Positions 11,234 to 26,247 of a stretch of DNA of 64,000 nucleotides are shown here, one piece after another (the stretch's first letter is position 1; each line of letters begins with the position of its first letter). Made by a program: the position numbers and the translations under genes. The stretch is from Paraspadella gotoi. Its lineage: Eukaryota; Chaetognatha. The stretch covers positions 14,152,414 through 14,216,413 of the forward strand of contig CM119263.1 in assembly GCA_051294375.1 (NCBI GenBank), read 5' to 3'. Under the pieces are notes generated by a model. That model did no database searches and had not been told where the DNA came from. It worked only from the letters and a program-made list of their open reading frames with translations.

Positions 11234-12700
11234 CGGATGCGAAGGTTTTTTTTTTTTCGAATTTTTTCTTTTCTTCGAAATAGAAAGAAATTTTTTTCTT
11301 CTTCTGATTTATGAGGTTTCGGAGGCCAGAAAAACTCCATTCGGTTCAGTTTATTCGTTGTTTATTAGTATTTCCAACTAACCTTATATTTTATTGGATA
11401 GGTTCGATTAGATCCAGAAATCGAGCTGACAGCGAATGACACTCGTACGTTACCAGTTTTATATTTCCACTCGATATTTTGTGTTTCCCGTTTTTTTTTC
11501 CAGATCTTTTATAAAACTGCATAAAACTAAAAAGGACTGAAATAAGAACAAATAATTGATAAAAATAAGTTTAAAATGTTCAGTCAGTCGTTAAAATTTG
11601 GTTATGGGTGAGGAGCATTTTAAAATAGATCGAAAACTTAAGATTTTCTGGCAATGACTAATGTCTATTCAAAATCTTCTTAAATTTTATCAGCGCTCTA
11701 AACGTCCTAACTTCCATTCTTCAAAAGATTCCACGTTTTGATCTCCGCTCGTTCGCTTTGACTCCCATCGATTTCAAAATCCATTTTCCCGCCCTTCTCA
11801 TCCGAATAATCTCGTTTTCTCCCCGCCAGACATCGCATCGTCACCCCTCTTAACCTTCTCATCCTCTGAGAGCTTAACCCACCGAGACCGCCGCTCCTCG
11901 CCCAATACCGCCCCTCGCTTCCCTTCCATTTTCAGTTCCCTCCACGAAGTTCCACTCTGCAAACATTATTTTCCATCTTTTCATTTTTCTGTTTGCCGAC
12001 TCTCGCGCGCTGCCGCACTGCCGCTCGGGCCATCGCTTCGTTAGCGCCGGGGAAGCCTTTTCTATTTTTTTCGCTCCGTCGGTTTTCGAAAAAGAAAAAA
12101 ATTCTAGAATTCAAGAATTCAAACTTAAATAGTCGGCGACAGTCTTTATCCTTCCTCCCATGTCTTTACAATGTAATATGGAATATGTCATATGTCATAT
12201 CACCATCTTTTGACGCTCTCTGTACTACTATCACCATAATTCGACTCTTCCCGCGAGATTATCAACAATTTCTCCCCGCCTCCGGGTTGAAGCCTCGTCA
12301 TCTCTAGAGAGAAGAATGAATCAACTTATGAGATTTGTCTCGTCTGCTTCGATTCCACGCTCCGATCCGTATATCGCAACGTCTTTGTTTTGGATTGGCT
12401 GTTACAAAGACTTTAAATCCTTTGCCATGGCGGATAAATCCACGACAAGCGCAGGAAATCGAGTTAAGACGTTAGCGCTCACGCCTGCCGGCGCCGCTTT
12501 TTTTTTTTCTTTCTCTTTTCCGGCGTTTCCGATCGGGACGACCGTCGCCATCGAACGGCGCCAAAGATTGCGACTTCTTTCCCGCCGGCGACGCTTCCAC
12601 CCCCCGGGGAAACCAGCGCCGATAATTGAGTCGAGATTTGCGTCGTCGCGTCTTTGGAACAAACCCAGGCGTCCTCACTTGATTAGGCATATGTGGAGAC
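10460..12700. other. No gene seen
   Basis: AT-rich DNA around the AG tract at 11.2 kb. TCACGTC/TGACACG words cluster near 10,825-10,905. The 186-codon frame at 12.3-12.9 kb ends in the CT tract and is not convincing. Confidence 0.65.
11155..11233. repeat. (AG)n microsatellite
   Basis: About 79 bp of AG with several phase shifts. Confidence 0.97.
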
Positions 12701-12713
12701 CTCTCTCGTCTCT

Positions 12714-12749
<36 letters not shown>

Positions 12750-12796
12750 CCTCTTCTCTCTCTCTCTCTCTCCTTCTCCTCTCCTCTCTCTCATCT
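12701..12796. repeat. (CT)n microsatellite
   Basis: About 96 bp of CT with CTCCTC and CTTCTC phase shifts. Confidence 0.97.
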
Positions 12797-13870
12797 CTCA
12801 TATCCCTTCTCTCCTCTGCAACGATTCCCGTATCCAAGAGAGCTTCGCCTCCGCCGAGGTTATTTATCGTCGCTAGCAACCGACTCGGCGTTCGTCTCTG
12901 TCGCGTTTCCACGGCGACCGTGTCCGTCTCGTTTCCGTTTTTCGAAGCCAACGCAAACGTTAAACGCGCCAGATTGAAAAGGTAAACGTTTTTGTGTTTC
13001 GAGCTCTTAAGGCTCGAGAGTGGTCGCCGGAGGTAACGGAAAAGGGGGAGAAGGTCAGGGGAGCAATAAATAGGATACTAGGATTTTCAAACATGTATGT
13101 GATGTTTTGATTAAAAAAAAGAATATTCGCTGAAAGAATGACTAAATGGATGGTGCAATTATAGTCACTAAATGCCTAGGAATTAGGCGAGATGGTGGAG
13201 AAGGCAATGAAGAAGACCACGACGAAGTCTTTCTGCTGAAATGGATGCCATTGGATGGTATTTAAATTCAAAAAAATCTAAAATGTATGAATGGTGAATG
13301 TGTGAATGTTAGATAATGAATGACGAGAATCATAATTAATTTTTTATATTAATGTTAATACTAATAGTAGTATACTAATAGTATTACTATGTTCATATCG
13401 TAAGAATGCATTAATTGATAAAGGAATACCAGCGAGTTAAAAATTCAATTAAAAGTAGGTACAAAAGGTTGAACGGAACAGACGAATCGAGCCGAATGAA
13501 TTGAATATTGTGAAAAAAGATCCCGAGCTTCCCCGCTGGTGGTCCGAGCCAAAAAGATTTATACAAACATTAAAACACTCGAAACATGCGAAGTTTTTCC
13601 CATTTAACTTAACTATGGATCGGGTACGACGTGAATATCCTTAATTCACCCCTGCGAAGCAATAACCGATTAAAAACGGTGCTAAACTTCCCGGGGGGTT
13701 ATTCAAAGGAGTTTGAGCGATGTCTAAATTGACGCATTATATCGTTAACAAAGGCTTCGCGGAATAATTTCGAAAAGGAAAAACAATACAATACAGTTTC
13801 TCTATGCCCTTATCGTCCGCGTTGCATTGAAGACTTACGACTGCTTGTGTTGCGGAATAAACTGAGACAC

Positions 13871-13896
13871 ACTCTCTCTCTCTCTCTCTCCTCTCT

Positions 13897-13944
<48 letters not shown>

Positions 13945-13957
13945 TCTCTTTCTCTCA
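13871..13957. repeat. (CT)n microsatellite
   Basis: About 87 bp of CT with a few phase shifts. Confidence 0.97.
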
Positions 13958-14081
13958 TTTCCACCATCAACGAAAGCGCAGTTACACTAGCGATTCATGG
14001 CGAACTGAATGAGTGATGCGAAAAATCTCTGGCGTCTTTTCCAATTTCCGGAACGCAAATTCTATCAGAAGAGCTTCTTTT

Positions 14082-14083
<2 letters not shown>

Positions 14084-14140
<57 letters not shown>

Positions 14141-14147
14141 AGAGAGG
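14084..14147. repeat. (AG)n microsatellite
   Basis: About 64 bp, 130 bp from the preceding CT tract and of opposite polarity, so the two could pair as an imperfect hairpin. Confidence 0.97.
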
Positions 14148-14389
14148 GAAGGAGCATATGGTTGACTTTTCCCTCCACTATCTCGTCGCTGATTGGTCAG
14201 CCGCGACTCAGCCGCGGACTTTCCTCGGCGGCGGAGTAGTCCGCTCCTGATTCGCCTCGTCTTCGCCGCGAAGGAAGAGGATTCCCTTCCTTCTCTTTCT
14301 CTCTCTCTCTCTTTCGCTCCTCTTTCGCGCGTCTTCTCACGAATTTCGGAGAAATTTTATTATTCTCATGAAAAATCAATGTCAATAGG

Positions 14390-17131
<2,742 letters not shown>

Positions 17132-17574
17132 TTATCTAAACCGCCAAGAGCGTCCTCTAACGGGTCAGACGTAGACATAGATTTATGTGAAATGATCAGA
17201 GAAAGTGAACGTTTGTTTTTCGAGTTCAAGATATTATTCTCGCATTAACCTTCTTTCGAACCTTAACTGTACTCGCTTATACTTACCAAAATTGATTTTA
17301 TTTTCCCGCGCGATTCTGATTACTTGACTGCTTCGAAATCCTTGCTATTGTTCGTCAGATCACTCCTCTAAACAGCTCCAGCGCAGCGCTTCCACTAAGC
17401 TCCCCATCGTGCTTCTTAAAATTTTGTTTATTTTATGAACATTGTTTTTTTTTTTTCGTAAAGTCCTCCCCGAGGATGTTTATGCCCGGACGCCAGGGTT
17501 TGGCCACAATCCAAAGAGGCCATGGAGCATTCTGACATTCTGAGAGAGAAAGAAAAAAGGGTGAGAGAGAATGA

Positions 17575-17588
17575 TGAGAGGAGAGAGA

Positions 17589-17626
<38 letters not shown>
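17575..17626. repeat. (AG)n microsatellite
   Basis: About 50 bp with two interruptions, 90 bp from the TATA box at 17,716. Confidence 0.97.
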
Positions 17627-17629
<3 letters not shown>

Positions 17630-17715
17630 TACGGAGTCGTCTGAGCTTCTCTCCCCGTCGCCATTCCATCATCCATTGTTCTCCCAGGACTTTGAGCAAT
17701 ACGTCCCCTTTCGCC

Positions 17716-17723
17716 TATAAATA
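17716..17723 (+). promoter_or_regulatory. TATA box (TATAAATA)
   Basis: A near-consensus TATA element in a GC-rich setting (CGCC before, GTCCGG after). A start site about 30 bp downstream would leave only about 10 nt before the ATG at 17,756. Confidence 0.3.
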
Positions 17724-17755
17724 GTCCGGTGGCAGGGGGACTCTCTCTCGTTTCT

Positions 17756-17914
17756 ATGCCAAATGTGTTTTTCATTTTCTTGGCATCCATTTTTTTTTTC
17801 ATTTCCGTGGCTTCCTGTTCAGATTTGTTTTCGTTGCGAACATGTTCAACTTGGACTTGGGACTTTTTTGAAGATTACCTGATTTTTGATTTATTTGAAT
17901 TATTGAACTCTTAA
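17756..17914 (+). CDS. Possible small secreted peptide, 52 residues (unproven)
   Basis: From ATG 17,756 the frame gives 52 residues: a short polar start, a hydrophobic stretch (about residues 4-18, Phe/Ile/Leu/Ala/Val) ending in Ala-Ser-Cys, then an acidic, aromatic-rich C-terminus, which resembles a signal peptide plus short mature peptide. A TATA box lies 40 bp upstream. Against it: T-rich DNA readily gives Phe-rich hydrophobic frames, the implied 5' UTR is very short, and I recognise no family. Confidence 0.15.
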   Translation: MPNVFFIFLASIFFFISVASCSDLFSLRTCSTWTWDFFEDYLIFDLFELLNS

Positions 17915-18510
17915 AAATCCAACTAGTTGCTTCTTTGTTGGACCGTAAGGACCGGCCTGATGCCCGTTCGAAAGCTAAACGTTTGATCCCGCCCCAGCAA
18001 CTTTAAAAATTTTAGTTTTCTTCATTAAATTCTGTAGAAAGTCTGGCCTCGGTAGCTCGAACGCGGAATAACTCCGCTACTTAAATTTTCATACAACACA
18101 TTTTAAGTATAATATCTTACATATCTTTCATATCATTTCTTACTTTTTTAAGAATGTTTTGAAGTCGAAGAAAAACAAGCATCAAACCGAAATAGACAAT
18201 GCAAATGAATAAAATGATAATTTTAATTAGCGTAAAATATGAAAACAAGTTGATGAGGTCAAAAAGATCTCAAATCAAGAGGACAATGAAGTCGTAATTA
18301 GGTTTTTAGAATTTTTAACGAACAGATCTTCAAGTCAAGCAAGTTTTTTTTTTTTAATTTAAGATTATAAAAAACGAAGCGAAAATTACCTTCCTCCTCG
18401 TAAATATATTTTTTAAAAAATGAAAAAGAATGAAGACAGCGAAAACTAAGGCTGCGAAAGATACTTGTCACATAATAACAACCTAAAACAGAGGCGACCA
18501 CCGACGACAC

Positions 18511-18538
18511 AGACGACGACGACGACGACGACGACGAC
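18511..18538. repeat. (GAC)n triplet tract
   Basis: About nine GAC units. Confidence 0.95.
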
Positions 18539-18749
18539 ATCGAAAACAATATAACAACTCTGACGATGATGTTCTTCTTCCGCGGAGGCGGGACGCCGTG
18601 TTGTTTTCCCCGCGCTACGACCGGTTTGATGCGTCGGCCAAAGACTTTTATACTCCCTCATTGATTGGAGGCCTGTTTAACAGTCCCCTTAAACATGGCT
18701 TTTATGCGAGGCTCGACAGTTATGGACGAACAGCGCCAGCCCCGGGGAG

Positions 18750-18750
<1 letters not shown>

Positions 18751-18842
<92 letters not shown>
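18751..18842. repeat. (AG)n microsatellite
   Basis: About 90 bp of nearly pure AG. Confidence 0.97.
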
Positions 18843-18845
<3 letters not shown>

Positions 18846-18929
18846 ACGAAGCACTCGAAAGAGAGAAAAAAGGGGGAGAATCCGAGAATGAATGTGAATT
18901 AAAACAATTACGTTGGCAATATATGTAAC

Positions 18930-19919
18930 ATTAGCGATAAGTAAGAGAAGTTAACGGTTTTCCCCGGCGATCGTAGTAAATCCCTTCCGTGTCGGAAGAA
19001 ATAGAAATTAATTAATCGAGGGATCGTTAAAACGCAGCGACGATTCGTTCGAACCCGGGGTGGCCGAGAGAAGACAAACAGTTATGACTCGGGGTGGCGG
19101 AGAGATGAAGATTAAATTTATTAATGAGGAATAACTTTTTTAAATGGAAAGATACCGATCACAAAAGCATCGAGGGTTGAAGTTTATGATTGAGAAAATT
19201 ATAAATTATCAACTATATTCACATATGAGGTAGTTGCAGAATTTTTTACTCATCGTACTAAAATTTTCGGTTGATAAATGTTATTCCTTACCCTCTATTT
19301 TCATTTCTCTCTCTAACGATTTTCGGTTTATCGTCCTCATCTAAGTTAATTTAGCCGTCTTTTTTTGGTTTGCTTAATAATTTTACCGGTCTTTTGGTTG
19401 GCCGTAGTCGATTTTTAGAAAAAGAGAGAGAGAGATCGGTATTCAATGTAATTATTAAATGTATATTGTACAATTGATTTAAAGTTATGAGGCCTATGTA
19501 ATATGAAAGTGAGTGATTTAACATCGAAGACAAAAAAAAGAAACGATCTTCGTGTCGGACGAAAATTGGCCAGAATTTTGAGACGCCTGTGAAGTAGGAA
19601 GGAAGGTGTCTAAATCGTTGAAATATCACCACAACCAATTTTTTTTTAAGTTCAAATAAAAAGAAATAAAAAATTGAAATTCTACCAACATTTCCCCCTT
19701 TTTTTCCTTTTTTTTTAAATTTCGGCCACTTTGTCATCGTCCATCATCATCGTCTTCCATCTTTATTGTCATCCGTCATCATCATCGTCAGTCAACCTCC
19801 GCCGAATTCGTGTCGCCATCGAGGAAAAAAAAGCCTTTTTCCTATCCGCTCCAAGTTTGAGCCCGAAGTGTAAAAAAAAGCTACTAGTTCTTAAGCTATC
19901 GTCAACTTTTTAGTAGAGA
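18930..19919. other. No gene seen
   Basis: AT-rich, with CAT/ATC triplets at 19,735-19,790. Confidence 0.65.
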
Positions 19920-20002
19920 CTCATTGTCTAGTCTCAATGTCTAGTGTCTAGTCTCAATGTCTAGTGTCTAGTCTCAATGTCTAGTGTCTAGTCTCAATGT
20001 CT
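19920..20002. repeat. 20-bp tandem repeat, about four copies
   Basis: The unit CTCAATGTCTAGTGTCTAGT is itself built from GTCTAGT-like sub-repeats. Copies are nearly identical, suggesting recent expansion. Confidence 0.9.
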
Positions 20003-20404
20003 ACTCAGAGGCACCTAAACATCGTTTTTCATTCCCTTTGATAATATTTTTTTTCCGATTCATATCGTATAAAAAAATGGGGAGTTTTTTTGCGCCCTTT
20101 TTCCGTGGTCAAAATAGGGTTATCGAAAAGGTCAGCCCCGACAAAAACCCTCTTGATGGAGAAAGGTCAAATCGAAGAGAAAAACGGGAAAAGGTCAAAA
20201 TGAGTCGATAAACCACAATTTTTTGGTGCAAAAAAAAAAGAAGGGGGAAAAATAGAACTTTTTGTGAGCTTTTTTCGGAAGCAGGATCATTAAGTATATT
20301 ATATAAGTGACATTTTATAGTCTTCACTCCGAATTATCCATTAGTTCCAAGTTGAATCCGGTTTTCACGAAGTCGATTCAAATACACGAGAATACGTCCA
20401 TGAA

Positions 20405-20488
20405 AATCATATCTCTCCTCTTCTCACTCCCTCTCTCTGCTTTCCTCTCTCTTCTTCCTTCTCTCCTCTCCTCCTCTCTCTCTCCTCT

Positions 20489-20520
<32 letters not shown>

Positions 20521-20570
20521 TCTCTCCTTCTCGCTCGCTCTTCCCTCTTTCTCCTTCTCTCTCTCTCGTC
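20405..20570. repeat. CT-rich imperfect pyrimidine tract
   Basis: About 165 bp of CT, CTTCTC and CTCCTC units, far less regular than the other CT tracts here. Confidence 0.9.
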
Positions 20571-20946
20571 TTAACTGAGCTGACCATGGCGTCACCTGAT
20601 AAACAAACAGCAGCGAAAGTCGAATGTCATACTTGACGAGGGCAAACAGCAAGCAGAGATATCAGCGGACGAAGTCAACGCCAAAATTAATTACTATACT
20701 AATAGTTACTATACCTATTCAAAAGTACGTTCATTACGCTTACCGTTACTCTAAACATTCATCTGACTCTCAATCGCTCACAGGGACTTTTGCGGAAGGA
20801 AAGAAAGCAAGCGGACATCGCTGACTGACGGTGCAGTGTGCAAACACTTTGTTCAAACTGACAAGTCTCCTTTTGGTGATTTGACACGACCGTCAACTTC
20901 CTCGTTCGAGTTTATAACATCGACGACAAAACTTTGACATCTTTGA

Positions 20947-20948
<2 letters not shown>

Positions 20949-20977
<29 letters not shown>

Positions 20978-21126
20978 ATTGTCACCGTCTTCGTCGTCAT
21001 AGCAGACAGACCACCCGCCAAAGTTTATCCACTATCATCGCGGCTGTGACTCTCAATCATCATCAACATCATCATCATCATCATCATCAACGTCGTCATC
21101 ATCATCATCATCATCATCATTATCAT
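20949..21126. repeat. (GTC)n and (CAT)n triplet tracts
   Basis: GTC repeats at 20,949-20,980 and CAT/CGT repeats at 21,056-21,126, with GTC-rich sequence between. Confidence 0.95.
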
Positions 21127-21467
21127 CACAGACGTCGTCGTTGTTGCTACCGTAATAATCCTTTTTAAAAAGTGAACAACCAAGTAATATATAACTGATA
21201 TGTTTCATTAAGCGAATTTCTTCTTTAAGACAAGTATAAAAGAACAAACAAACAAAGGCGGCGCGGCGATTGAGATGTGATTCTGAACAGATTAGACCCA
21301 AATCAGTGATTTTCGTCAGATTCGTGGGAGAATTACCTCTTGGATGAAGATTGGTCAGTGAGTGATTAGTTTGGTGACAGAAATCACTGCTCCGTGCGAA
21401 TAAATCACCGGATGAGCAGAAATTACGAAAACTTTCTTATCGTTATTCATTAGAATTAGAATTAGAA

Positions 21468-21565
21468 TTAGAATTAAGTGAAATTGTTTGTTTTGCTGGC
21501 AGCCAACGAAAATAAAAACAAATTCGTCGTCTGTCAGCAAAACAAACAATTTCATTTAATTCTAA
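21468..21565 (+). ncRNA. Long perfect hairpin, precursor-microRNA-like
   Basis: 21,468-21,502 and 21,531-21,565 form a 35-bp stem around a 28-nt loop. As plus-strand RNA the only departures from Watson-Crick pairing are two G-U pairs. Length (98 nt) and stem are like a microRNA or siRNA precursor. A recent inverted duplication or a tiny MITE would look the same. The left foot overlaps a short ATTAGA tandem repeat (21,450-21,475). Confidence 0.4.
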
Positions 21566-22267
21566 CTTTACTCTCAAAGTTTTTTTTTTCTGTTCGGTAT
21601 TCACCATAAAAGTTACGTTTGCTGTTTGTTTTAAAAACGGTAATTCACTTCCTAGTGTAAATGTATGTATGTATGTTGTTTGGTATTTACTTTTCACTGA
21701 GATAAAATCGGAAAAATTATATTCATTTTTTTTTCGACTACATCTTTTAAAGGTAAGAAAAAATTATGGCGCCAAGTTCCGATTTAAAATGATTTTGAAA
21801 TTCAAAAAAAGAATTTTTTTTCATAAAATGTGTTCGTCTTGGAATTTTTGTATCGAAATTTTTCTGGTCTCAACAGAAAAGACGCAAAGATGTAGATGCA
21901 GAGATGGAGTCCGATGTTTGCAGACATTCCCTCCACTTTTTGGATCAATGGAATCCGAAATTCCATGAAAAAAAATGTAAAAAGTAAATATAAAATAACT
22001 GCACCCATTATTTTTTTTCACCTTTATTCGATATATGCTTTGTCTTTCTCGTCATGTCTGAATTTCTTTTTATTTTATTTTCTGATTTCTTTCTTCCTTC
22101 ATTACCCCCCCCCCCAAAAAAAAATATCCAACAAAAAAATCGCAATATTAAACAGAAACTAAAACGTCAAAAATAACAACAACAACAACGATCCACAACC
22201 ACAACAACCTCAAATCGCCAACGAAGTTTTTCGAAATAAAAAAAAAGTGGATCGAATCTGACGCAAA

Positions 22268-22545
22268 GTTGATGGATCGAGACAGAGATCGAGCCGGCTG
22301 CCGCCGCCCGCCGCCGCCCGCCGCCCCGCTGCGCTTTTCGCTTATATTCGCCCTCGGCTTTTTTTTTTTAGTGGGGGGAGGGAAGGTTTCGTTTCTTGAT
22401 CGATCGGGATTTCGGAGCCGCTAGACTCAGGGCTTCTTACATTGTTTGACATGGTTTGACATGGTTGACTTTTCATGGACTTTTGCCGCGGTGACGGTCG
22501 GAGCGGCGGTCGGAGCGGCGAACGGAGCGGCGGCCGAGACGCCGC
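22268..22545. other. GC-rich island with CCG and CGG repeats
   Basis: GCCGCC/CCGCCG runs at 22,291-22,330 and GGAGCGGCGG-type repeats at 22,495-22,545 in otherwise AT-rich DNA. It could be a CpG-rich promoter. The 110-codon minus-strand frame across it is Arg/Pro-rich and reflects composition. Confidence 0.5.
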
Positions 22546-22955
22546 GATGATGGATCTATCATTTTCCTTTTCATTTTGTTTCAATCGGTTTTCCGAACGA
22601 CGACAACAACGAGGAAGACGACGACGACGACAATAAAAACCACACAAACTTTTTCCTAAAATAAATTTAGACATTTCTGTAACAGAGCGTTCATCTAAGT
22701 ATTGAAAATTTAATGTATGTAATAAAATAATCTACCTAATATTTTGAAATCATGGACCTTTAATATTGCTATTAATCCTACTTTAATTTAAGCAGTATGA
22801 ATGAAATTCCGGCGATGAGAGATTTTTGCCTCTTACAAGTCTGATATCAACTACGGCCTTCTTTTCGAATTATTTTCGTGATGGGACTGTTCCATTGAGC
22901 GACTCTTCATTATCTCCTCCGGAAAGAACTCCATTCTCGGTCGTCGGAGGCGAGA

Positions 22956-22956
<1 letters not shown>

Positions 22957-22995
<39 letters not shown>
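22957..22995. repeat. (GAC)n triplet tract
   Basis: About 13 pure GAC units, giving a poly-Asp frame on one strand and poly-Val on the other. Confidence 0.97.
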
Positions 22996-23519
22996 ACCCG
23001 AATTCCCTCGTCGCACCATGACGTCTTCGAGCTCGATGCTCCGCACCATATTTAGGGAAGGGCGACAAAGATAAACAATTTTCTCTTCTCATTTCGACGT
23101 CCCTCTTTTTTTTCTCCTCCATTTTTTATCCTTCTTTTCTCCCTTTAATTTTTTTTTCAGAATTCATTATTCCGTCGACGTCAGCGCTAATCGCCGAAAC
23201 GAAAACGAAATTGGCGTAACTTTGCGGTCTTTTGTTATTCTTCGTCATCGTCGACGACGATGTGGACGACGACGTCGATGACGAAAACACCTTTTGATCA
23301 TCGCGCCCGGCGACGTCTCCGGTCTCCAGTCTCACTCCCCCCCCCAAACAATAACTCGACTCGACTTACTTTACCTCAACTTACCCGCGACCATCCGCGA
23401 CATTTTCGACCTCACTCTACTCGGAAATGCTTCGCGCTCTCGTACACCTGTACAAATGAACAATTCGACTAAGTTGGAGAATTAAATCCTAAATCGTTTG
23501 CCTTGTACTGCCGCCGGAG

Positions 23520-23583
23520 ACGATGACGACGACGACGACGACGACGAACTACTTGTCTTTAATGAATTGAAGCGGAATTGAAT

Positions 23584-23618
<35 letters not shown>

Positions 23619-23620
23619 CA
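23520..23620. repeat. Two (GAC)n triplet tracts
   Basis: GAC repeats at 23,520-23,547 and 23,584-23,620, separated by about 35 bp of unique sequence. Confidence 0.95.
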
Positions 23621-24000
23621 AAGCGACGTCGACGAATAAGAAAAACAAGAAAACGGGAAAAGTAAACAAAAACGACGTCGGAAGAATTGTCGTGCGGCCA
23701 CTAAAAACTAAGTTGATTAAAAATCGTTCAGCCTCGTTTTTCGCGTTTTTGAGTTTCTCAATTTTCTGGCAAATAAAATTAATAATGAAAAGAACGAAAG
23801 AAGGAGCTAAAAAAAATACGAGGGTGGAAAAGAAAAAAAAATAATTGAGGGAAAGAAGGGAAAAGGATGAACCGAATAAAAGGAGAGGAAGTAAGTTAGT
23901 AAAAAAAAAACGTGAAAGAAAGAACTTTAGAAAGAAATATAGTCAAAAAGAAAGCAAGAAATAAGCAAAGAACAGAAAGAAAAACCATAAGAAAAAAAAT

Positions 24001-24026
24001 GAAAGAAAGAAAGAAAGAAAGAAAAA

Positions 24027-24110
<84 letters not shown>

Positions 24111-24112
24111 AG
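24001..24112. repeat. (GAAA)n microsatellite
   Basis: About 112 bp of GAAA, the complement of the TTTC tract type at 272-421. Confidence 0.97.
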
Positions 24113-24514
24113 GAAGGAAGAAATGGACAAAAACAAGGGAGGAGAAAAAATCCTGTGAAGATGCATCTGTCCATCCTGTGAAGATGCCATCCACCTGGAA
24201 TTTTTCGCAGATTTTTTTTTTGTCAAAAGAACGGGAGGAGCTCTTTGTCTCTTTTTTAAAAAAAAAAATCTTTATCGGATTAGCAAAATCCGGTTTCCAC
24301 TGTATAAAATGGAAAAAGAGGGAAAACAATTAAACCTTTTCGTCAGCGACGAATTTTTTTGCCAAAGTTGGGGCGAGATTCCAGCGAAAAAAGAATTCCA
24401 GAGAAAATAGCAGAGAAATCCCCCGGGAGAGAGAGAGATTCTGTCCAAAAACCCATGTTCTTCTCGAAGGATGAAAAGAAAATGTAGTTTACTTGGTTTT
24501 TATCCAAGCTTCCG

Positions 24515-24550
24515 ATTGGCCGACTAAACAGAATTCTTTTCCCTGATTGG
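24515..24550. promoter_or_regulatory. Pair of inverted CCAAT boxes
   Basis: GATTGGC at 24,514 and 24,545, 31 bp apart, the spacing preferred by NF-Y. AG tract 24,721-24,839 lies about 170 bp to the right. No gene is recognised. Confidence 0.25.
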
Positions 24551-24720
24551 CTCGTCGGCATCGAGAAACATCTTTGGCCGCCCTCCGAAATCCCTTACCC
24601 GCTCTCACTCCTGCCACCCCCCTAATCAGTACTTAAGCCTCAAGGCGGGTGTAGTTAGCTGGAAATAATTGCGAAAGGAAAACCTCATTGTAACCCGGTA
24701 GAGAAAAACTACTTCAGAAC

Positions 24721-24843
<123 letters not shown>

Positions 24844-25500
24844 TCCCAGATTCTGTTTTCATTTTCTTTCGGGAGATGATGAAGTGAATGATCTTGAGAA
24901 ATCGCACGAAATGTACTTGTATTTATTTTTTGAAAATATTTTTATTCTTACTACTTCCCTTGTGTGGTGTTCGGTTAAAGGGCGAACACTAATAACAAGA
25001 GCGGGCGGGATAATAGAAAAAAGTGAAGGAAATTAAAAAATAAATGAGTTGTTTTAAAAAACTTGACGAATTCAACCATAAAAAGAAAATCAATTAAGAA
25101 TTATAAAAGTCCTTTTCCATAAGAAAGATTCATTTTTTCTATTTTTTTTTTCATTATTGTAAAATATTGTCGTCGTCGTTGTTTTCTTCGTCGTCGTTCT
25201 CGTCAACTCGGTCGGTTTTTTTTTTCGGACGAAACCTCAATTTTAGTCCAAATTCGCGATTAAGTCAACAACAAACAAACCAGAAAAAGAAAGAAGAAAA
25301 GAAAAAGAAAAAAAAAGGATTTCTCGTCGCCTGACGAAGAATCTTCTTCCGGCGAAACCATAGGGAGGTGAGCGAAGTTGGAGGGCGAAGGTAAGGTGAG
25401 GATGGTGAGTGGCGAAACGGGGGTGAGTGCTAGTGGTGCTGAGTGTTATACGGGGAAGGAGGTGAGTGGTGAGACGGGGAAGGATGGTGAGTGGTAGTAG

Positions 25501-25518
25501 TATATATATATATATATA
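25501..25518. repeat. Short (TA)n tract
   Basis: Nine TA units after G-rich GTGAGTGG-type repeats (25,380-25,500). Confidence 0.9.
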
Positions 25519-25627
25519 CCCTATACTACTGTGGTGGTAAGACTCGGTGTGGGTAAAAAGCGGTGGATAATAAACGTAGTTAAGTTAAGTGGTGTATTCT
25601 TAATAATGTTTAATATCGATTATAACA

Positions 25628-25675
25628 AAATAGCTTATTTATTATATGAATGAATAATTTTTATATGGTTGCTCA
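25628..25675. repeat. Fragment of an interspersed repeat (copy 2)
   Basis: Shares about 45 bp with 40,324-40,369, including the exact word ATGAATGAATAATTTTTATA and flanking TAGCTTNTTTATTA and GGTTG. Confidence 0.6.
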
Positions 25676-26247
25676 ATTTATATTATGCAATATACTTATT
25701 ATATAGCATGCATTAAATACGTTAAGAAAAAAGCATTATTGTGAGCCTAAATGTGATCTCAGTGCCAAGGGACAAGTGGTCTCTGCCAAGTTGTGGCAAT
25801 GGCGGTGAAGTCCATTCGGATTGTGAAAGGTAAGTCTTAACTGGCACAGGAATTTAGATAACCCACTTTTATGATATCAAGAGGCCACACCGTATTTTCC
25901 TCCCGTTTAAACGTCACATTTTCTCTCTCCTCTCTCTCTCTCTCTCTCATATAAAGAAAGGGCGTCAAGTGTGCTATCACAGGTTTTATCGCCGATGTTT
26001 CGTTTCACCCAAAATTTTTCCCTCCCCCCCCCCCCTCCCCCTTTCCCCTCCCCTCCCCCTCGATCCAAACTCGAGATTTTCCAAGTCTTTTGTTTGTCCA
26101 CCGAATTTCGGAAGGAAGATCCCGGGATTTTATCTCTTTGTTTTCCTTTCCTCTTCCTTTTCTATTTCATTTTCATCGATTTTTTGGGGGGAATTTTATT
26201 TCAGTAACATTATTTAGGATCCGAAGATTGTCTGTCAATATGCTATT

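Noticed and set aside
12316-12951. 186-codon plus-strand and 159-codon minus-strand frames
   Set aside because: Mutual shadows across a CT tract, with Ser-Leu or Glu-Arg runs and no recognised domain.
19920-20002. CRISPR-like direct repeats
   Set aside because: Repeats are head-to-tail with no unique spacers, and the DNA is eukaryotic.
22342-22674. 110-codon Arg/Pro-rich minus-strand frame
   Set aside because: GC-rich triplet composition, no domain, and no splice or start context.
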